A DNA stretch of 64,000 nucleotides from Limnoperna fortunei. Taxonomy: Eukaryota; Mollusca; Bivalvia; Mytilida; Modiolidae. The first letter of the stretch is position 1; each line of letters starts with the position of its first letter. A model generated the notes under the pieces. The model did no database searches, was not told where the DNA came from, and saw nothing but the letters and a program-made list of their open reading frames with translations. The stretch spans positions 55,002,964-55,066,963 of the forward strand of contig OX104117.1 in NCBI GenBank assembly GCA_944474755.1. Direction: 5' to 3'. A program made the translations under genes and the position numbers. Below are positions 24,014 to 34,832 of this stretch, in pieces.

Positions 24014-25423
24014 GTGCGCCAATTGAAACCTGACTACCAAGACAAACCCGACAGAAATGAGGTCAGAGATCTGAATAACGAGTCACGAACTTTATGGATC
24101 CAGTGGAATTTGCTGGAAATTCATAACGGTTTACTTTACCGACGAATAAGTAACAAAATAGGTCAGGACATACTACAGCTTGTAGCCCCAAAAAAGATAC
24201 GAGATCGAATTTTTGAACAATTACATAATAGTAGAATTGCAGGCCATTTCGGGAGAGACAAAACATTGGAAAATGTAAAGCGTAGATTTTACTGGCCGGG
24301 AATGATAGAAGCCGTTAAAAGTTGGTGTAAAAGTTGTGATATTTGTGCCCGCGGTAAGCCCGGACCTGGTCTTGGAAAATCTCCTTTAAAACAGTTTGTT
24401 GTTACTGCTCCAATGCAGTGCGTAGCGGTCGATTTAGGTCCATTGCCTATGACTCGGGATAGAAATGAGTATATAATAGTCACAGGGGACTACTTTACCA
24501 AATGGAAAGAGGCTTTTGCTGTTCCGAATCACACGGCGCTTACTGTGGCTGACAAATTAGTCACTGAGTTTTTCAGCCGGTTCGGTTGTCCGACACAAAT
24601 TCATAGCGACCAAGGACGCGAATTTGAGTCCGATCTTTTCCGAGAAGTTTGTGAAAGGCTAGGTGTAGAAAAATCAAGGACAACTCCCTAGCGACCTCAA
24701 TCGGACGGGCTGGTAGAGCGATTCAATCGTACGTTGAATCAACTTCTGTCTCTGTTTGCTCACGAAAACCCACAAGATTGGGATGACCATGTTCCGTATT
24801 TATTGATGGCGTACCGAGCCACAGAACACGCTAGTACTAAATATAGTCCAAATCTATTAATGCTTGGACGTGAAATTTCATGTCCAATCGATTTAATGGT
24901 GGGGTCTCCTCCAGATAAGCAAGAAGAAGTATGTCCAATTCAGTATGTAGAGTGGCTTAAGGATGCAATGACTACAGCGTTCGACTTTGCAAATGGACAA
25001 CTGAAAGCGGCTGCTAAAATTCAAAAACGCAATTATGACGTAGATTTAATGGAAAGGGCCTATGAAATCGGTGATTGGGTATGGCGTTGGTACCCCCCAA
25101 ATGCGAATCTGAAACTCGCCTTAGGCTGGACTGGCCCTTATCTTGTAATTAAAAAGGTTTCACCTTTAACGTATTGTATTCAGAAAAGTCCAACGGACAA
25201 ACAAATCAATGTACATGTTGATCATTTAAAAAGGTATGAAGGTCATAATGCTCCTGTGAATTGGTTGATCCAGAATTTTGATGAAACTGAGAATGAAAGC
25301 AGTTTAACTGATGGTTCGATAATATCCGATGATAACGTGTTACTCTCGAGTCCAGTGGAAAATACTAAGAAAACCACTCGAACCGGTAGAGTATTAAAAC
25401 CCAGACAGATATATTCTCCCTAA
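24014..25423 (+). pseudogene. Integrase of the Gypsy element
   Basis: An HHCC zinc domain (LHNSRIAGHFG ... CKSCDIC) is followed by the DDE core, with the first aspartate in AVDLGPLP, the second in HSDQGREFE, and the glutamate in VERFNRT. A stop codon (TAG at 24689-24691) interrupts the core just before the VERFNRT segment, and the same frame continues to 25423. The C-terminal part has a GPY/F-type module (GWTGPYLVI). No chromodomain is seen. Confidence 0.92.
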
Positions 25424-25679
25424 TTAATATCTTAAAACTCGCGTTAACTCGCGTAAAAATTCTGTGTAGGCACATGCAGTCAAATGACTTGCTTGAAGTC
25501 ACCACGGATTTGCATGTTTAAAAGCGTGTAAATGTACAATCAAAAATAAATGTTAGTCTTGAAATTGTTTGAAGTACAGACGATTTGATGTGACATTTGA
25601 GTGTTTATCATGTAATTGTATATAGTATTGTTAACCCTATAAACAGTTAGACAAAGTACTTATGATGTTTGTTTTGTAG

Positions 25680-26150
25680 ATGACGTCTGTTGATGAATTC
25701 GTTTTTGATGAAGGTAAAGAAGCTGAAGAGATGAAAGAATTCAGAGATACCTCTCTCAGGCCGGTGTGGAGTTCGACACGGAATAATAAATGCAATGTTA
25801 AAGGATGCAATAACACATTTATGTCTTTTGATGGTTATATGAAGCATTGGATTTCAATACATAAGGAGACGATAACTGTGTTTTCTTGCAAAGTTTGTAC
25901 CCAGAGATTCAATAGAAAAGAAAGAGCAAAAAGTCATTTGCGATACCAACATTCTAAAAGAAAGGAGGAAGAATTTATAACTACACTAGAAGTGAAAAAT
26001 TATCGATGTAGGGATACATATGGTGCTATACCTTACCGACGTGGATCTCCTGAAGAAAGATTGAGAATACTGCAGGAGGAAAAGCTGACAGAGATGGATA
26101 AAAGAAAGCAATTAGCTGAGCGTATCGCCGAAGAAAGAAACTTTAATTAA
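25680..26150 (+). CDS. Extra zinc-finger ORF downstream of Gypsy pol
   Basis: An intact 156-codon frame lies between the end of pol and the 3' LTR, where some elements carry env. It encodes two C2H2 fingers: CX4CX12HX4H at about residues 39-61 and CX2CX12HX4H at about 71-90. An acidic N-terminus precedes them and a charged, probably helical C-terminus follows. No signal peptide or membrane segment is present, so it is not an envelope protein. It could bind nucleic acid or be a captured host gene; function unknown. It stayed open while gag and pol decayed. Confidence 0.7.
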   Translation: MTSVDEFVFDEGKEAEEMKEFRDTSLRPVWSSTRNNKCNVKGCNNTFMSFDGYMKHWISIHKETITVFSCKVCTQRFNRKERAKSHLRYQHSKRKEEEFITTLEVKNYRCRDTYGAIPYRRGSPEERLRILQEEKLTEMDKRKQLAERIAEERNFN

Positions 26151-26253
26151 GATGTGTTATTATTGTTTTTATTAACTATGATGCTGTTAATGTATATAAT
26201 AATATTGATTTAATGTTGCAAAAGTTTATTTTGTATGAAATTTATCGTTTGTC

Positions 26254-26267
26254 TAAGGGGGTAGGAA
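26254..26267 (+). promoter_or_regulatory. Polypurine tract
   Basis: An A/G-rich stretch (AAGGGGGTAGGAA, one T) lies immediately upstream of the 3' LTR and would prime plus-strand DNA. Confidence 0.7.
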
Positions 26268-26785
26268 TGTGGTAGTTGAGTAATGAGTTACTGTTCTTTG
26301 TTGTGACAAACAATTAAATTTCAGAATTTTCATTTGTTATTTTGCATCTAAATTAATTTTGTTGGTTAAGAAAGGTTTTATACCAAAAAAAAATTTGACA
26401 TTATTATTATGTTCTGATAATTTGAAGTCCAAACTTTTCACTGTTGTTAAAGTGAGGATTGATACACCAAAATGAGATGAATTGAAATATAGTAGACTCG
26501 GTCTGTTTGAATTTTTATTTGTACCTGAGGGTGGGCATCTCACCCATAGGAGAGTATTTACAATACTCAAGGTAAAGTTAGTGTAATAAATATATATATA
26601 TTTATTCTATAATTAAGTTTCAAAAGGTGTTCCATTCTTGATGTTACGAAATATTTTGTTAATTGCATTTAAATTTATATATTAAAGTATTTGAAACTGA
26701 TTGAATTAAATTTCTTACCGAATATAAAAATCGTTGGAAACAAGAGAGTTCTACCCACATCATAAAAAGAACACATCCTGCTACA
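26268..26785 (+). repeat. 3' LTR of the Gypsy element
   Basis: 518 bp, TG...CA, matching the 5' LTR at 18110-18625 with about ten substitutions and three small indels by eye. Confidence 0.93.
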
Positions 26786-26789
26786 CAAA

Positions 26790-27090
26790 TAAGCCTTAGC
26801 TTTTATAATATCCTCCAATCGTTCCGAATTAAACTCGTGTTGCTTCCCATTACCTTCAATTTAAACTTTGGCACGCTCGCTGATGATTTACTTCTCTTGT
26901 TGGAAGAGCCGCATCCAATTTTCAACTCAATCTCGTCAAAAATGTCTTTTTTATGTTTTTCCAAAGCCGAATCTAACTTACTGGCGAACAAAGTTAGGCC
27001 ATCCTCCGGAGAAAATCCAGTATCCTTTGATGTAGAGGTTCTATCGTCTATTCTTTCACTGATGGAACTGGTAGATTCGTTGTCGCTCAT
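26790..27090 (-). pseudogene. Gag-like ORF of the Ngaro-like element, N-terminal part (unit 1)
   Basis: The frame starts with MSDNESTSSISERIDD and contains KLDSALEKHKKDIFDEIELK, the same start as the unit 2 gene at 31494. It is cut off from its downstream half (17738-18105) by the Gypsy insertion. A small frame change near 26860 also distinguishes it from unit 2. Confidence 0.8.
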
Positions 27091-27120
27091 GCTTCTTGAG
27101 TATTAAATCAGTCTTATTCT

Positions 27121-27268
27121 ATAAACTTGTCGAACTGGTTTGGTGTGTAAAACCTCGATGAAATGGACAGAGCGGGAAAAAAGTCTTTAAATAGTCAACC
27201 AAACCGAATTACTCAAACTCAACACACTTCACAGAATCCGCGAAGTTTTTATTTCCAATAGAAATATA
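27121..27268 (-). repeat. Split direct repeat A1 (unit 1)
   Basis: 148 bp matching A2 at 13642-13787. It lies about 30 bp upstream of the gag-like start on the minus strand and marks the 5' end of the element. Confidence 0.85.
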
Positions 27269-27420
27269 GGCATCAACCAAACAGAAGGATTGACTTTTAT
27301 TTTTATAACCTTAACTTATTGGCATAATTTTCTATGACTATATGGTTTACACTACAAAGCAAGTTGTTGAATTTCAAAATATTGACATTATTATTACAAT
27401 GTTTGTAAGTACTTTTCTCT

Positions 27421-28170
27421 AGCCCTAGTATAAGACAAAGGTTTGTTAAGTTTACATAAAACATGAATATTCTTAGATTTTAAAAACCTTATGGATCTGA
27501 AGATAAAATCGTCCGAATCTAAACGTATCTTGGCGGCTTTTAAATATCTGTCCAGCATTACAACTGGACATAAGCTTGAGTTTGTTCTAGCAATAAAAAC
27601 TTTATTTCCCTGTCTTTATATGTCCGTTTTGCTACTTTCTATTAATATTTCCACATGGTAATTGAAGAAAAATCAAATTTGAAGCTTTTATGTTAGCTAA
27701 TTCGTTGAATCGCAGAAAACCGGCGTAACCAATGAGTAATAAGGCGCAAATTCTTAAATTTGGCAAACAAATCTCAGCGTTGAATTTATCAACGACTTTT
27801 GTCAGAATATCTACTGTTATTGGCTCTTTTTTCCTTACGGGTTTAGACAAAATCCTTACACCACCCCCAAAAACCAGATGTAAAAGATTTTCGGCAAAAA
27901 CAGAATTACACAAATTAACCTCATGTTCCCATTTAATAGAATATTAAGCGGGTTGTAAAATTGATGAGGACACCTCTTGCTGGATCAGAAAAGACATGTA
28001 AACTGCGATAGTTGAAACTGAAGCTGGTAAAGGACACAGTGCGTGCTCTTTACATCAGTTCGAAAATTTTCTAAAAGCAAATTGGTAACTCTTGATTGTA
28101 GTCTTGCTCCTAGAGGACTGTATAACTTGAGGAAGTTTTTCAGCAAGTTGGCGTAAAAAGGAACTGTCAA
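27421..28170 (-). pseudogene. Tyrosine recombinase fragment (unit 2)
   Basis: Contains the N-terminal and box I parts (28170 down to 27421), including YAGFLRFNEL. It is truncated at the duplication breakpoint before the HxxR and tyrosine boxes. Frameshifts separate pieces near 27960 and 27665. Confidence 0.8.
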
Positions 28171-28409
28171 GAGACTTCAAATCTTTCCAGTGTGAAAAAT
28201 TAAATTTGTTCTGAAAAACACATTTGAAAAGGCATTAGGATTGGATAAATAAATGCCGACCTTTTTTAAGAACAAATAAAACAATTTTATCCTATTATTA
28301 TTTACATGGTACCCATAAAAATACATTAAACCATTAAAGCCCATTACATGTATAAACAAGTGAAGCCCTGTCAAATCTACTATGAATAATCACGGAAATA
28401 GAGTTTGAA

Positions 28410-28730
28410 AACCCATTACGGGTTAAAATACTGAGACCCATAACGGGTATTAAATTTGCAAACCCATCACGGGTATAAAAATTGTCAATGGATTGCGTTT
28501 TAATATAACAAGACCCATAACGGGTATAAACGCTAAAAACTCATCACAGGTAAATAAACTGACACCCATAACAGGTATAAACATACTGAACCCATCACGG
28601 GTATATAGACTGAAACACATCACAGATGTACATATACAGAACCCATCACGGGTATATAGACTGAGACCCATCACAGGTATATACGTACTGAACCCATCAC
28701 GAGTATAAAGACTGAGAACCCATCACAGGC
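28410..28730. repeat. Array of ~12 short palindromes, unit 2
   Basis: Second copy of the ACCC-N5-GGGT-like array at 15144-15464, nearly unchanged. Confidence 0.85.
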
Positions 28731-28873
28731 ATATTGTGTTTGTTTTAAAATTAATATTTGAAATCTAACCTCAGAACTAAAACGTTGAATGACAAAGGCT
28801 TAGTTATAAAAATACTGTTTGGATCAGATCCTTTCTTGAAAAAATCTCTGGGTTTAACGTACTCTATGTACTG

Positions 28874-30600
28874 CTAAACGAAACAATTGAACCTTTGATC
28901 TTTAAAAGACGACAATAATGGCCAAAAACAAGCATATGTCCATTTGGGTTTTACTAAAGTACCTTGACCTTTACATGCATTAAGGTGTTCGATACATCTG
29001 CTCACTAATTTGACAGGTGGAACGATCCAATTATTAAATTCCGACCAATCATAAGCGAATACAACAACTCCTCTCGTTCCGGGACACCAATGAAGTGAAA
29101 ACAAGTTGTGAAGCTTTTTGTTGTTGACCTCAGCAAACAAATCGCAATCGTAGGGCCCCCATAACTTATCAAAGTATCTGAAGTGTAAATCAGAAACTAC
29201 CCAATCGTCAAATCAAAAATTTTACTATAAAAATCTGCCAATTGCTTTTCCGATCTCGGAATTCATTTTGCTTCTAAAGAAATTTGATTTTTTACGCAGA
29301 AATCGAAAATTCATATAGCTATATCTTGCAATTCTAGCTTCATACTGCCAGAACTAATAATTTTAATTACGTTTTGATTAGCAGTATAAATCTTGACGAG
29401 ACGATTACTTAAAAATTGTGGCAAAGAAGAAATAAAGATGAATACAGCTTTTAATTCTCTGTATGTAGAACTTTTAGAAGCCTCTTCCGAAGTCCACATC
29501 TTATGAACTATCTTGTTGTTAGTTTCAACAGTGTAGCCTGCACAAGCGTAACTACTAGCGTCTGTATAAATAATTTTATCGGGCAAAAATAATTGATTAA
29601 ACATGCGTTTGCGAGGCAAATGATCAGTTTTTCAACCAGAAATCTATTTCGAGCTTAGCGTTCTGAGAAAGAAAAACTTTTTCATCCCAGAACATACTTG
29701 TAGCAATAATCATCATTAAATTTCTGCTCATAATTTTGCAAATATTTCATAAACTAGGCGAAAACGAAATAATTTTTCCTGTAATTTTTGCCAAACGCTT
29801 AGGTGTCAAAGCTGAAGATATAACTACATGAATTTCTTCCTTAAAACGAACTAACTTTTGCTTTGGCAATTCTAAAATGCAAGAAGATAAATCCCATTCG
29901 AACCCTAACCAAGTCAAAATCTGCGTGGGTTCCCAAATGCTTTTTTCCTATTTAACGAAGAAACCAGCCTGTCGTAAATCTTTTCTCAAAGTGGACGACA
30001 AAACTTTGCAAGAATTGTAGTCAAAATCTATACCTAATCCATCATCAATGTAAAGAACGATTCTTAAACCCTGAGCTCGCCAATGCTTAACTAAGGGTCG
30101 TAAAACCTTAGAAAACCCATGTGCTGCTGTGGATAAATTAAATGGTAAGTCGGTAAAACAAAAATATCTAACGATACTGTTAAATTTCCAAGAGAAACCC
30201 AAATATGTTTGATGATCTTTATGAATAATGATATGATGGTAGGCGCTGGAAACATCGAATTTTATCATCCAGTCGTTTTTTATTGCATACTGTAAAGCTT
30301 CAAGCACACCCTCGAATTTGAATTTTCTTTTTTCTAAAAACTGGTTTACATGCCGTAAATCTAAAATTAACCTTTCTTTACCTGTTGCGTTTACCGAAGC
30401 AGTTAGGGGATTAATAATGAATGGAGTTGTCCCGTGACACTCGATTACTGCACCGGTTTGTAAAAGCTTATCAATAGCTTGCCCAACAAATGAAGAATGC
30501 GGATGCATTGTTATTTAAATGAGCTGAAGAAGGATCTTTATTAAAAGGTAAAAGGTAACCGCTAGAAATAACATTCAAAACGAAATTGTTAGCTTTTAAG
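28874..30600 (-). pseudogene. Reverse transcriptase-RNase H (unit 2)
   Basis: RT frame 30508-29948 keeps the motif A aspartate (KFDVSSAYHHI) and shows VLYIDDGLGI. RNase H frame 29619-29311 keeps YTDASSYACAGY and YREL but has YTANQN where an aspartate is expected. The C-terminal region is at 29140-28874. Frameshifts near 29940 and 29200 make it a pseudogene. It carries the RNase H segment deleted from unit 1. Confidence 0.85.
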
Positions 30601-30639
30601 GTATCTCTCCAAAAGGAAAAATTATTTTTTTAAACATAA

Positions 30640-31494
30640 AATGAGCTTTTTTCGCCTAGACAATTTTTTGTATTCGTAATTCTGCTCATGAACACAAGAT
30701 AATAAATACTTAACTGATTCACTGTTTTCCTGGTAGATATTTTGATGCTTTTCTTGGACACTGGACAATGGCCTTCTTCGTTGCAGTAGTAACATCTTGT
30801 CTCTACCTTTTTCGCTCCATAATATTCCGACTGTGAGTAGGCGTGCTTTCCTTCCGTTGTATTCCTGGTTTGGGGTACTTGTTCTGCAAATGCTCCGCCA
30901 GGCCTACGAAAAAGATCAGACGTATTCTTTTGCACTTCTGTAGACTTGTAATATGGGGTTTTCTGCTGCCGAGCTTGCGCTTTATCTCTTCGCTTCAACT
31001 TAGCTCTGAATTCCGCCTGCTTGAGCCTATTAGCGTCTTCCGAATTTTCTGTCAGCGGGTCGTCGACGTATTCCTCCACGACATCCCAACCGTATTTATC
31101 AGCTATCCTAATGATCTTGTTCCTTTCTTTGATGGCATTTTCGGCGTCATCCAGAGATTTCATTGCCAAGGAAATAGAACCGCGGTCCAAATAAAGCCTT
31201 AGTTTTTATAATATCCTCCAATCGTTCCGAATTAAACTCGTGTTGCTTCCCATTACATTCAAATTTAAACTTTTGCACGCTCGCTGATGATTTACTTCTC
31301 TTGTTGGAAGAGCCGCATCCAATTTTCAACTCAATCTCGTCAAAAATGTCTTTTTTATGTTTTTCCAAAGCCGAATCTAACTTACTGGCGAACAAAGTTA
31401 GGCCATCCTCCGGAGAAAATCCAGTATCCTTTGATGTAGATGTTCTATCGTCTATTCTTTCACTGATGGAACTGGTAGATTCGTTGTCGCTCAT
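30640..31494 (-). pseudogene. Gag-like ORF (unit 2)
   Basis: Two overlapping frames (31494-31147 and 31190-30630) carry the complete gag-like region, from MSDNESTSS through GWDVVEEYVDD to the zinc-knuckle-like CYYCNEEGH (a canonical fourth cysteine is not evident). A frameshift near 31170 separates them. Upstream lies A1 at 31525-31672. Confidence 0.75.
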
Positions 31495-31524
31495 GCTTCT
31501 TGAGTATTAAATCAGTCTTATTCT

Positions 31525-31672
31525 ATAAACTTGTCGAACTAGTTTGGTGTGTAAAACCTCGATGAAATGGACAGAGCGGGAAAAAAGTCTTTAAATAGTC
31601 AACCAAACCGAATTACTCAAACTCAACACACTTCACAGAATCCACGAAGTTTTTATTTCCAATAGAAATATA
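31525..31672 (-). repeat. Split direct repeat A1 (unit 2)
   Basis: 148-bp copy of 27121-27268, differing at only a few bases, for example CTAGTTTGG versus CTGGTTTGG. Confidence 0.85.
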
Positions 31673-31826
31673 GGCATCAACCAAACAGAAGGATTGACTT
31701 TTATTTTTATAACCTTAACTTATTGGCATAATTTTCTATGACTATATGGTTTACACTATACAAAGCAAGTTGTTGAATTTCAAAATATTGACATTATTAT
31801 TACAATGTTTGTAAGTACTTTTCTCT

Positions 31827-33323
31827 TTCTGATTTGAAGGATTGACATGTTATAATGATATGGAATTCATCGCGCAAATCCGTAGATCCACACAGGTTGC
31901 AACGTCGTTTCTCTCTCGGAATCCCTTAACATCTCTCTTTTTTCATCAGCAGACGATAGTTACCGGTTCTAAACTTAAAAAATAAGAAACCGAAATCTAA
32001 AGGCAATATTGATAGATATGAGTCAAGACCCAATTTAATGATTGAGCTTACGGTAGCATAGACCTATTGATGATTACTTTATGTCAACTGACCATTTTTT
32101 GCAAAAATTGATCTATGACACCAGGAACCTATAAATCAAGTTAGTTATACTAGTCCCAGATGACACTTATTTCAATAACTGATATTAACCATATCTCATA
32201 GTATATTTCTTGATGATAAACCACTTTTTTACATGTGAAACACACTTCTAAGGTTTATAGTACTCGACAGTTTCGAACTCACCATAACTCATAAAGATTG
32301 TAGTAGAAGGTTGGGGCCTTAAAACATGTTAGCAAAATCTAAAGTAAACTTTTTCTAATAATTCCAGGGTTTCGAAACCCCATTCCTATAATCCATATGC
32401 TAGAATAGGCGCTACAGCTTTTCAAACATATCTATTTGCCAAGGAATAGATAAGTTATTTTTTCGACTTTTCCTTTTTTCGTCCATTAGCTGCTACAATT
32501 ATATGTCATCAATGGTTCCAATGTTACTAAACTTACTGCGTCTACTAAAATATTGTAAAAATATAACTTTAGTTAATTATCATCTTAAAAACACATCACG
32601 GATGAGGTTCAGTTTAAACATACTAAAAGAAATTTGTCCAATATTGAAAAAATACTATAAGATCTGCATTTCTAACTTAGAATGTAAAAAGATTAGAACC
32701 AAATTGTTTAAAGCTAATTAGTGCTTGTAACTTTCGAATCCGGTTGGAATTTTTTAAATTTTGAACCGTAGCTAAAGTTAATTTCAGAACACCATGCTGT
32801 AACACGCATAAAAAGTTTTAGAATTTTAAGATCTCTTGCAAATGAAATCTTTGATCTGCAAACTAAATTGAGAGCACTCGAAATTTTGAATAAATTCAAA
32901 ATTAAAAAAACTGATCGATTGATTGATTGATTGATTGATTGATGTATGTCATAATTAAGTTCGATTACTCTGTTTTTCAATAAAAGACTGGTGTGTACCA
33001 TTAACAGAAAAATTTTAGAATACATCAAACTGCTATTATTAATAACACTTTATATATTTGTTATCATCTTATTAATATTAGACAATTTTTTTTCACTTTG
33101 TAAGTATTTTATTTTATTTTTATCATTAATTAAGTTTCTCGTTTATTTGTTATTTTTTCCTGGCATCAATTTTTGTTTCCTCCAAAACTATTACTATAGT
33201 TTATAATTTAAAAATCACATAAAATTAAGAATAAATTGTGTCTACATAATAAACATTTGTAATAGATGTTTTATTTAGCACACCTTTAAAGTACTGAAAT
33301 TTAACCCATGCTGCGTCGGTGTG
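31827..33323. other. Gene-free AT-rich spacer
   Basis: No supported gene. It holds a (GATT)n microsatellite at about 32917-32943 and one copy of a short dispersed motif (GGAACCTAT...CTAGTCCCAG) at about 32121-32159. Confidence 0.6.
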
Positions 33324-33380
33324 TTCACGTTTCTCCAACATTTGATATTTCAGGTAAAAAGTATGTTGGAGAAACGTGAA
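33324..33380. repeat. Perfect 18-bp hairpin
   Basis: TTCACGTTTCTCCAACAT (33324-33341) pairs exactly with 33363-33380 around a 21-nt loop, just outside the Harbinger element. Confidence 0.85.
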
Positions 33381-33398
33381 TAGGTAGCAGGAAAACTG

Positions 33399-33612
33399 GG
33401 GCCATGTTTTCGAAGATGTCTTAGGACTAAGACATGTCCTAAGACCATCTTAGGACAAATCTTTGTCCTAAGTCGTGTCACCGAAGATGTCGTAAGTTAG
33501 GACAAGTCCTAATTTTTATCCTAACTTTAGGACAACGAAATAGGTGTCTTAAGATGGTCTTAGGATGTCATAATTTTATGACAATCTTAGGATAGATTTA
33601 GGATGTCCTAAG
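33399..33612. repeat. Harbinger left terminal/subterminal region
   Basis: The inverted terminus is followed by a cluster of about ten TCTTAGGAC or GTCCTAAG words in both orientations. This looks like a multi-site binding platform for the Myb-like protein or transposase. A matching cluster is at about 36660-36813. Confidence 0.8.
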
Positions 33613-33624
33613 GAGTAAACAAAT

Positions 33625-34659
33625 ATGGCAGCCATCTACATGCATTTAAGAAGACGACAAAATATTCGAAGAAATAGATTATTTAGAGATTATGACAACC
33701 CTTTGGATTACTTAGATGACACTGATATTGTCAGGAAGTACCGTTTAGCTCGGCCAATAATATATGACTTGTGTAGGAGATTTCAAAATGATCTCATGAG
33801 GGCAACAGCAAGGTCTCGTGCATTCCCAGTCTCATTACAGATAATGGTTGCTTTGAGATTTTACGCCACTGGTAGCTTCCAAATGGTTAATGCCGATGTG
33901 CACAATGTTTCCAGAACTAGTGTGTCAAAAATTACAAAGGATGTTACACAGTGCCTAGTAGGAGTTTGTAGAGAATTCGTTGTAATGCCCACAGATGTAG
34001 CAGAGCTAAGGACTATTATGCATGGATTTTACGAGTATGCCAATTTCCCTAATGTAGTAGGGGCAGTAGATGGGACACACATAAGAATTAAAGCACCTAC
34101 CACTGATGAACATTTATATGTGAACCGCAAAAATTACCATTCTATTAATGCACAGGGAGTGTGCAATTCTCAGATGAAGTTCTTAAACATAGTTGCAAGA
34201 TGGCCCGGTGCAACCCATGATGCTTTCATTTGGTCCAACTCAAATTTAAATGATATGTTCGAGGCAAGAACCATTGATGAAGGATGGCTATTGGGCGACA
34301 GTGCTTATCCGCTTAGACCTTGGCTTCTTACACCAGTCCTCAATCCAACGACTCGTCACCAACAGAGGTATAACGCAGCACACATGAGAGCAAGAAGTGT
34401 TGTGGAAAGAAGCTTTGGCGTTTTAAAATGTAGATTTAGGTGTGTGGATACTAGTGGAGGAACACTGTTGTACACTCCACTGAAGTGTTGTCAGATTTTT
34501 ATTGCATGTGTTGTCTTGCACAACATCTGCATAATAAACAGAATACCAATACCCGATGGTAATCATCAAGATCGTGGTCGTATTAGACAGGAACAATACA
34601 ATGGAAATCTGAATGATGGTGCCCAAGTCCGTCAAAGACTAATAAATGGAAGATTTTAA
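33625..34659 (+). CDS. Harbinger transposase (HARBI1-like)
   Basis: An intact 344-aa frame, the usual length for the family. A helix-turn-helix-like region at residues ~68-104 (PVSLQIMVALRFYATGSF) precedes the DDE nuclease domain. Catalytic candidates are D149 in VVGAVDGTHI, D225 in LLGDSAYP and E261 in SVVERSFGVLK. The ATG at 33625 lies just inside the subterminal repeats. The enzyme would cut and paste the element at CTG-like sites and usually depends on the Myb-like partner for nuclear import and end binding. No frameshift or stop was found, so it may still be functional. Confidence 0.93.
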   Translation: MAAIYMHLRRRQNIRRNRLFRDYDNPLDYLDDTDIVRKYRLARPIIYDLCRRFQNDLMRATARSRAFPVSLQIMVALRFYATGSFQMVNADVHNVSRTSVSKITKDVTQCLVGVCREFVVMPTDVAELRTIMHGFYEYANFPNVVGAVDGTHIRIKAPTTDEHLYVNRKNYHSINAQGVCNSQMKFLNIVARWPGATHDAFIWSNSNLNDMFEARTIDEGWLLGDSAYPLRPWLLTPVLNPTTRHQQRYNAAHMRARSVVERSFGVLKCRFRCVDTSGGTLLYTPLKCCQIFIACVVLHNICIINRIPIPDGNHQDRGRIRQEQYNGNLNDGAQVRQRLINGRF

Positions 34660-34832
34660 AATTCAAAATGACTTATTTTCTTTCTCATGCCCATATTACC
34701 CAAAAACAAATATATATACTGACGAGAACACCAAATAATCTTCAACAGATGACCTAAGTTCAAATAAATTAAACACCGTTACAATAAAAAAAGCTTTTGA
34801 TATTGACTTTAATTACAATATAACTTGTTTGA

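Larger units (their letters stand above)
18106..26789 (+). mobile_element. Ty3/Gypsy LTR retrotransposon with target duplication CAAA
   Basis: The element body is 18110-26785 (8.7 kb). It has TG...CA long terminal repeats and a 4-bp duplication CAAA at 18106-18109 and 26786-26789; the uninterrupted target is visible at about 31185-31197. Gene order is gag, protease, reverse transcriptase, RNase H, integrase, which defines Ty3/Gypsy. A zinc-finger ORF follows pol. The two LTRs differ by about ten substitutions and three small indels by eye count, so insertion was fairly recent. Frameshifts, an in-frame stop and a MITE have inactivated it. Confidence 0.93.
13399..27268 (-). mobile_element. Ngaro/DIRS-like tyrosine-recombinase retrotransposon, interrupted
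   Basis: Read on the minus strand the order is: repeat A1, gag-like ORF with a zinc-knuckle-like CX2CX4H motif, reverse transcriptase plus RNase H, palindrome array, tyrosine recombinase, then B1-A2-B2. This split-direct-repeat layout is known from Ngaro and PAT members of the DIRS order, which integrate by tyrosine recombinase rather than a DDE integrase. The copy is dead: it has frameshifts, a lost RNase H segment, a catalytic substitution in the RT, and two later insertions (17442-17737 and 18110-26785). I saw no methyltransferase domain, which favours Ngaro over DIRS proper. Confidence 0.8.
27421..31826 (-). mobile_element. Tandemly duplicated second unit of the Ngaro-like element
   Basis: This 4.4-kb block repeats unit 1 (14148-27420 minus its two insertions) in the same orientation. 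It begins abruptly inside the recombinase gene at AGCCCTAGTATAAG. It ends about 155 bp beyond A1, in flanking DNA that is also present at 27269-27420. Because the flank is shared, this is a segmental tandem duplication rather than a second transposition. It lacks the solo LTR and the Gypsy element, so both of those came later. Confidence 0.85.

Noticed and set aside
25680..26150. Envelope gene of the Gypsy element
   Set aside because: It lacks a signal peptide, membrane helix and cleavage site, and has two C2H2 fingers instead.
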